From NCBI GenBank assembly GCA_002308555.1, contig DBWD01000050.1, positions 1 through 10,419 on the forward strand: a stretch of DNA of 10,419 bases, in the 5' to 3' direction. Origin of the DNA: a bacterium UBP3_UBA1247. Lineage in GTDB: Bacteria; UBA3054. Positions 6,775-10,419 of this stretch are shown in pieces. The translations under genes were made by a program, and so were the position numbers. The notes beneath the pieces were generated by a model. It worked only from the letters and a program-made list of their open reading frames with translations, was not told the DNA's origin and searched no databases. The number at the start of each line of letters is the position of its first letter. Position 1 is the stretch's first letter.

Positions 6775-8847
6775 TTACAGGCGCAGGTTCTGGCCGGCCA
6801 TTTCCAAATGGAGCAGCAGCTGCTTTTCAAGCTCCCTGATCTGGCGCATGGCGTCCAGCTGGCGGTTCAGATATTCCAGACGGTATTCGGGAGGCATGTA
6901 GCGGCTGCCGTCGTGTCCCAGAACGTAACCGTTGTTCAGGGCGCTGCGAGCAATGGTCAGCTCCCTTTCCAAAATTTCCTTGGCTTCCGCCATGGGGATG
7001 GAGCAGGCCGGCACGGCCTTGATAAGGTGGTTCACGAAAAGCAGCGCGTCGCCGCGGCTGTCTATGAAGGAATTCCAAAGGCTGCGGTTGGCGCTGGCTT
7101 TTTCCGGGGAGGGAAGCGCTTCGTCCAGATACCAGAGGCTGACGTTCCTCATCCAGAATTCCCACAGAAGCAGGCCTGTCAGTACGCCCTGTCCCGAGGT
7201 GCCCTTGATGAGCTTCGTCCAGCGGCTGAGCGCCAGGGAAACGTCGTCCTCGAAGGAGGGCTTGGGGATCCCGTTCCCTATCAGGATAAGATTGGCGGGA
7301 AGCGCTGAGAATTCCGTCAGCTGGGATTTGGTGTCCAATACGCTTCGTCCGCGCCAGACAAAACCGTTGTCGGTGTAGCCGGCTATGACGCCCCAGGCGC
7401 CGGAGCGGTTCAGATTGGAGCCCACCACGGCTTTGCGCTTCAGGGAAATGTTCTCGATGACTTTGCGCACGGCGGCGTCGTAAACGCGCCTGACGTTGCT
7501 GTCCACGGCGGCCGCTTCCGGATCGGCTATCTGGCTGGCGACCTGGCTGATCTTGAAGCCGGCGGCTTCCACCAGGGCCGCGGTGAAGTCGCCGCCCTCG
7601 TTTATCTCGCGGCAGAAATGCCAGTCGTTGGTCCTGAGGGCCAGCCTGACGGGCAGGCCGGCTATGGAGCGCACCACGAAGGCGGGGCGTTCGCAGCCCG
7701 AAAGCTGGGCGGCGATGAGCAGGGAGCAGGCCAGGGAGCCTTCGTAGCGGGAATCGATGTTCATTTCGACGATGGCGTTGGCCAGCTTGTCAGAGACCTG
7801 CTGGGTGCGCTTGGTGGGGGAGTAATATTCCTGGCTGAGGGAATTGCGGCGGTTGCAAAGGGAAAAGAAACATTCGGCGCTGCTCATCAGGGGGACCGTC
7901 AGGTTCCTGACCTTTTCCCCCAGCAGGCTCTGGCGGGCTGGGTCGGTCTGGGGCTTGTCCCAGGCCGGGTCGCTCAGCACCGCGCCGAAAGCCTCCGCGT
8001 AGGCCCGGTATTCGTGCTCGGCGTGGGAAAGCAGCGCCTTCTCCTCCTCGCCTGAGACCAGCTGATACATCCAGGGGAAGAGCGCCAGCGCCTGGGCGGC
8101 GTCGTATTGCCAGCGGAGCAGATGCTTGTAGACGCAGTTGTTGAAAGGCGACTGGCATTCCGGGCACCAGGGCACGGTGTAGGAGCTGTCGGCGGTCTCC
8201 CTCAGCATGTTGACGCCGCAGTTGAAGAAGGGGATGGAGGTGGTGCCGTTCAGAAGCTTGCCGATGTTCTCGAAAATGAAGACCTGGGGAGGTTCCTCGG
8301 AAGCCGGCCTGGTCGATTTTTTCAGCAGCCAGACTTTCTCCGGCAATCCCGGGAAATTGAAGGCCTGGTCTCGGTAGACCGCCCGCAGGGTGAGGCCCGT
8401 TCCGGGCTCCACGTAATGCCAGCTGGGGGCGAGCTGCCCGGGCAGCCTGGCGAACTGGATGGCGGAGGCGCCTTCCTTCCTGGAATCGGAGATCAGCTTG
8501 CGGTATTCCGTGCGCTTGGAAGCCGACATCTGGTCTTTCTGCGAGAAAATTTTCTCCTCGTTCCTGAGGCGGTAAAAATTATTCAGGCGCTGCACGTTGT
8601 GTTCGCAGGAATAGGGGAGGTCGGCGTTGCGCCCGCAAAGGGCGTCGCTTTTTCTCAGGGGCGTGAAAGGCATGCCGTTCAGGCAGGCCAGCTCCTCGTA
8701 GGAGGCGTTGACGCCGTAGATCCTAAGCGCCATCCGGTAGGCTTCCAGGAAATCGTCCCTTTGGGGCTGCTTGGGAAGGCTCTCCCGGGAATAGGCGGAA
8801 AGCGCGGTCAGAAGAATCGCGAACAGCAGAAAAGTTTTTTTAATCAT
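6775..8847 (-). CDS. Exported protein of unknown function, possible tandem C39/BtrH_N-like (papain-fold) modules
   Basis: A 690-residue protein starting with a signal peptide (KK at 3-4, hydrophobic 5-18, likely cleavage after the AYS near 18-20). I chose ATG 8847 because the longer frame to 8907 lacks an N-terminal signal. Residues about 368-600 resemble the C39-like/BtrH_N family: a Cys-containing first helix (SLACSLLIAAQLSG, Cys374), WGVIAGYTDNGF (485-496), LPANLILIGNGIPKP (516-530), then LLLWEFWMRN and a DSRGDALLFVNHL helix. Residues about 31-180 (DDFLEAYRMALRIYGVNASYEEL, then YRDQAFNFPGLPEKVWLL) look like a second, more degenerate copy. Between them is a Cys segment, C210, C228-x2-C231-x6-C238. 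The His expected before the V-x-GY strand is absent in the second copy, so protease activity is doubtful. A heptad-like helix ends the protein. The gene overlaps the upstream MazG-like gene by 8 nt. The family call is pattern recognition only. Confidence 0.6.
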   Translation of the reverse strand: MIKKTFLLFAILLTALSAYSRESLPKQPQRDDFLEAYRMALRIYGVNASYEELACLNGMPFTPLRKSDALCGRNADLPYSCEHNVQRLNNFYRLRNEEKIFSQKDQMSASKRTEYRKLISDSRKEGASAIQFARLPGQLAPSWHYVEPGTGLTLRAVYRDQAFNFPGLPEKVWLLKKSTRPASEEPPQVFIFENIGKLLNGTTSIPFFNCGVNMLRETADSSYTVPWCPECQSPFNNCVYKHLLRWQYDAAQALALFPWMYQLVSGEEEKALLSHAEHEYRAYAEAFGAVLSDPAWDKPQTDPARQSLLGEKVRNLTVPLMSSAECFFSLCNRRNSLSQEYYSPTKRTQQVSDKLANAIVEMNIDSRYEGSLACSLLIAAQLSGCERPAFVVRSIAGLPVRLALRTNDWHFCREINEGGDFTAALVEAAGFKISQVASQIADPEAAAVDSNVRRVYDAAVRKVIENISLKRKAVVGSNLNRSGAWGVIAGYTDNGFVWRGRSVLDTKSQLTEFSALPANLILIGNGIPKPSFEDDVSLALSRWTKLIKGTSGQGVLTGLLLWEFWMRNVSLWYLDEALPSPEKASANRSLWNSFIDSRGDALLFVNHLIKAVPACSIPMAEAKEILERELTIARSALNNGYVLGHDGSRYMPPEYRLEYLNRQLDAMRQIRELEKQLLLHLEMAGQNLRL

Positions 8848-9376
8848 AGTGTTTTTCCAGCGCTCTTTGGGCGATCTTGTCCAGTTTGGCGCTGACGGCG
8901 GCGGCAAGATCGCAGGTGAATTTTTGCGAAAGCTTGAAAAGCAAATCGAGAGTCAGGGCGATGTCCTCGGAAGAGAGCGCGTTCTCCCAGGCCGCGGCGT
9001 AAAGCGAAGAGGCCTTGCGGGAAAGGGCTATCAGCAGGGGATGCAGATCCTCCGGCAAGGGGCCGTCAAGGGCGGGCCTCCCGGGTTCGCCGCCCAGGGA
9101 CTGGGCCAGCATGGTCAGGGCGATGGCGCAGTCGGCGGCCTCCTCTGGAAGGGCGTTTTTCAAAAGCGCGTCAAGCTTGCCGGGATCCTTCGTCCTTATG
9201 ATCTTTTTGCAGACGTTCAGGAGTTCTCCAACCTCGCCGCAGACTTCCAGGGCGTAAAAAAGCGCCCCCCTCTCCTCGGGGGAATAGGGGAAGCATTCTT
9301 TCTGGATCCTGGCGGCTTTCTCGTACAGAGAAGGGTAGGAAGACCAGAATCCCAAATCCTTTAATGGTTCGTTCAT
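8840..9376 (-). CDS. MazG-like all-alpha nucleotide pyrophosphohydrolase
   Basis: A 178-residue helical protein with the metal-binding arrangement of all-alpha NTP pyrophosphatases: E48-x2-E51 in EVCGEVGELLN, and 27 residues later E79-x2-D82 in LPEEAADCAIAL, fitting the E-x2-E-(12-28)-E-x2-D consensus. A trailing KLDKIAQR resembles the K-x3-R end of MazG domains. Family members hydrolyse (d)NTPs to monophosphate and pyrophosphate with Mg2+, often as housecleaning enzymes; the substrate here is unknown. A second helical stretch (residues 105-165) has no motif I recognise. The ATG at 9376 has AAGGA only 1 nt away, too close to serve as a normal ribosome binding site, and a consensus -10 ends 7 nt upstream, so a leaderless message is likely. 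The gene overlaps the exported protein gene by 8 nt. Confidence 0.75.
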   Translation of the reverse strand: MNEPLKDLGFWSSYPSLYEKAARIQKECFPYSPEERGALFYALEVCGEVGELLNVCKKIIRTKDPGKLDALLKNALPEEAADCAIALTMLAQSLGGEPGRPALDGPLPEDLHPLLIALSRKASSLYAAAWENALSSEDIALTLDLLFKLSQKFTCDLAAAVSAKLDKIAQRALEKHYD

Positions 9377-9383
9377 TTCCTTA

Positions 9384-9392
9384 ATTATATCA
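9384..9392 (-). promoter_or_regulatory. Extended -10 promoter of the MazG-like operon, leaderless geometry
   Basis: Minus strand reads TGA-TATAAT (9392-9384), a perfect -10 with extended TG. The -35 region is weak (TTCCAT at 18 nt spacing). The expected start, about 7 nt beyond the -10, falls at 9377-9376, on the A of the ATG itself. Confidence 0.65.
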
Positions 9393-9434
9393 TTACTCTG
9401 TTTTAATATGGAATGGCGGCAAGGTCCCGTCCTT

Positions 9435-9443
9435 TGTTATAAT
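9435..9443 (+). promoter_or_regulatory. Extended -10 promoter of the beta-helix lipoprotein gene
   Basis: TGT-TATAAT on the plus strand is a perfect -10 with extended TG; no good -35 is seen. The predicted start near 9450 leaves about 31 nt of leader before ATG 9482. It is divergent from the MazG-like promoter, the two -10 boxes lying about 45 nt apart, so the two could share a regulator. Confidence 0.6.
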
Positions 9444-9481
9444 AGAAGCAAACAATCGTTAATCCGACTTTGAAAACCCCT

Positions 9482-10419
9482 ATGAAAAAAATTTTCCTGC
9501 TCTCCCTGGCCTTCCTCGCGCTGGGCTGCTCCTCCAACATGTTCGCGAAAACCAACCTTAAATCAAAAGGAAAAAATATGCCTCTTGCACAAATAAAACT
9601 CAGCGATTACGGCGCCGTGAAAGACGGCAGCGTCAACGCGAAAGACGCTTTCAAAGCGGCCTTGGACGCCTGCAGGGCGAAAGGGAACTGCGAACTCGTG
9701 ATCGACCCGGGCGTCTATCTCATCAGCGACCCCGAGGCCATAAAGCTTCGCGACGCCGTCATGTCTTTGAAGGACAAGAGCCAGGACGAGGGCACCATCT
9801 TCCAGTTCTATTTCCCCTACGTCACCGGGCTGGACATGCGCAACCTTAAGAACGTCAAGGTGACAGCCAAGGGCGCCACGATCCTCTGCGAAGGCTTCAT
9901 GGAGCCCGTGACCTTGGAAGGCTCGAAGAACGTCTGCCTGGAAGGCCTGAACATTTCGTACAAAAGGCTGCCGTTTTCCCAGGGCGTCATAACGAAAGTC
10001 GAGAAAGACTACTACGACGTTAAGCTGGACGAGGACACTCCGCTGACCGAGGGCGCCGCGCTCTCAAGGATCTCCTATTGGGATCCCGTCAGGGAACGCC
10101 TGGAACCCAACCAGGATTATTACCAAAGGAACAACGAAGTCTTGTCCGACGGCACCTTCCGCGTGCACAGCCAGATCCCGGAGCGCTACAAGGGCTTCAT
10201 CGTGATCTTCAACCACTCCCTGCACTTCCGCCCGGCCATCCTCATGAACGAGTGCGAGGACATAACCCTGAAGGACGTGACTATCTTCTGCCAACCCGGC
10301 ATGGGCATCGTCGGCAACAAGACCAGGAACGTTTTCATGCAGGGCCTGAGAGTGGTGCCGCTGCCCGGCAAGAAACTCAGCACGAACACGGATGCCACGC
10401 ACTTCACGAACTGCTCCGG
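9482..10419 (+). CDS. Putative lipoprotein with right-handed beta-helix, possibly GH110-like glycosidase, 3' end missing
   Basis: The first 312 codons are present; no stop occurs before the right edge. The N terminus is a lipoprotein signal: KK, hydrophobic IFLLSLAFLALG, then Cys16 as the likely lipidated residue (LALG-C). The mature part opens like pectate-lyase-superfamily proteins (IKLSDYGAVKDGSVNAKDAFKAAL, from residue 38; ELVIDPGVYLIS, 71-82). Repeats of the coil type N-V-x-V or I-T-L-K-D-V-T-I follow (123-128, 150-158, 261-268). RPAILMNECEDITL, GMGIVGNKTRNV and the LSTNTDATHFTNC block (299-311) recall GH110 exo-alpha-1,3-galactosidases, but the catalytic region lies beyond the window. 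ATG 9482 lacks a Shine-Dalgarno sequence, whereas in-frame ATG 9578 has AAAGGA at good spacing. Likely envelope-anchored and acting on polysaccharide. Confidence 0.7.
   Translation, partial: MKKIFLLSLAFLALGCSSNMFAKTNLKSKGKNMPLAQIKLSDYGAVKDGSVNAKDAFKAALDACRAKGNCELVIDPGVYLISDPEAIKLRDAVMSLKDKSQDEGTIFQFYFPYVTGLDMRNLKNVKVTAKGATILCEGFMEPVTLEGSKNVCLEGLNISYKRLPFSQGVITKVEKDYYDVKLDEDTPLTEGAALSRISYWDPVRERLEPNQDYYQRNNEVLSDGTFRVHSQIPERYKGFIVIFNHSLHFRPAILMNECEDITLKDVTIFCQPGMGIVGNKTRNVFMQGLRVVPLPGKKLSTNTDATHFTNCS
9566..9580 (+). promoter_or_regulatory. Internal Shine-Dalgarno plus in-frame ATG (alternative start)
   Basis: AAAAGGA is followed by an A-rich spacer of about 6 nt and ATG 9578, in frame with the lipoprotein. 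Starting here would remove the signal peptide and give a cytoplasmic protein beginning MPLAQIKLSDYG. The first start at 9482 has no comparable ribosome binding site, but its coding of a good lipobox argues that it is used. Confidence 0.4.

Noticed and set aside
8107..8895. Open frame of 262 codons on the plus strand across the exported protein gene
   Set aside because: It is a shadow of the minus-strand gene, which has a signal peptide, plausible family motifs and an overlap with its upstream partner.
8848..8907. N-terminal extension of the exported protein to ATG 8907
   Set aside because: It would bury the signal peptide behind 20 residues that are only the MazG-like gene read in another frame.

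Overview
The window looks like a G+C-rich chromosomal stretch (about 60% by eye) from a Gram-negative bacterium. A GT9 heptosyltransferase-type protein and a Wzx-type flippase indicate an LPS or surface-glycan envelope, and a probable lipoprotein carries a lipobox. The sequence does not fix the taxon. The carbohydrate-active proteins (BD-FAE-like esterase, possible GH110-like beta-helix protein) and the C39/BtrH_N-like secreted protein made me think of PVC-type or Elusimicrobiota-like bacteria, but that is weak inference. I see no tRNA, rRNA, CRISPR array, insertion sequence or phage gene.

Layout. (1) Positions 1-1105, minus strand: an alpha/beta-hydrolase esterase followed 5 nt later by the start of ilvA (threonine deaminase), which runs off the left edge. 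(2) Positions 1106-1215: a 110-nt divergent intergenic region with an extended -10 promoter in each direction. (3) Positions 1216-6756, plus strand: a tight six-gene operon of a NifU C-terminal-domain protein, GT9 heptosyltransferase, dapB, UDP-glucuronate decarboxylase (uxs), a UDP-sugar 6-dehydrogenase and a polysaccharide flippase. Junctions are +3 nt, an 8-nt overlap, ATGA, ATGA and +4 nt. (4) Positions 6775-9376, minus strand: a MazG-like pyrophosphohydrolase overlapped by a 690-residue exported protein of poorly known family. (5) Positions 9377-9481: a second divergent promoter region. (6) Positions 9482-10419, plus strand: a probable lipoprotein with a right-handed beta-helix, cut by the right edge.

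How the genes work together. The operon has an envelope theme. DapB feeds diaminopimelate and lysine synthesis, the dehydrogenase and Uxs would form a UDP-glucuronate to UDP-xylose branch, GT9 transfers a sugar, and the flippase moves a lipid-linked glycan across the inner membrane. The dehydrogenase, however, carries motifs of the UDP-GlcNAc 6-dehydrogenase (WbpA) branch, so the substrate flow is open. The two sugar-processing proteins at the ends (esterase, beta-helix lipoprotein) would fit use of decorated polysaccharides.

The least ordinary item is the exported 690-residue protein. I read it as two degenerate C39/BtrH_N-like papain-fold modules around a cysteine knot-like segment, translated together with a MazG-like enzyme that seems to start from a leaderless mRNA. 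I did not find a clearly new defence or mobile system.
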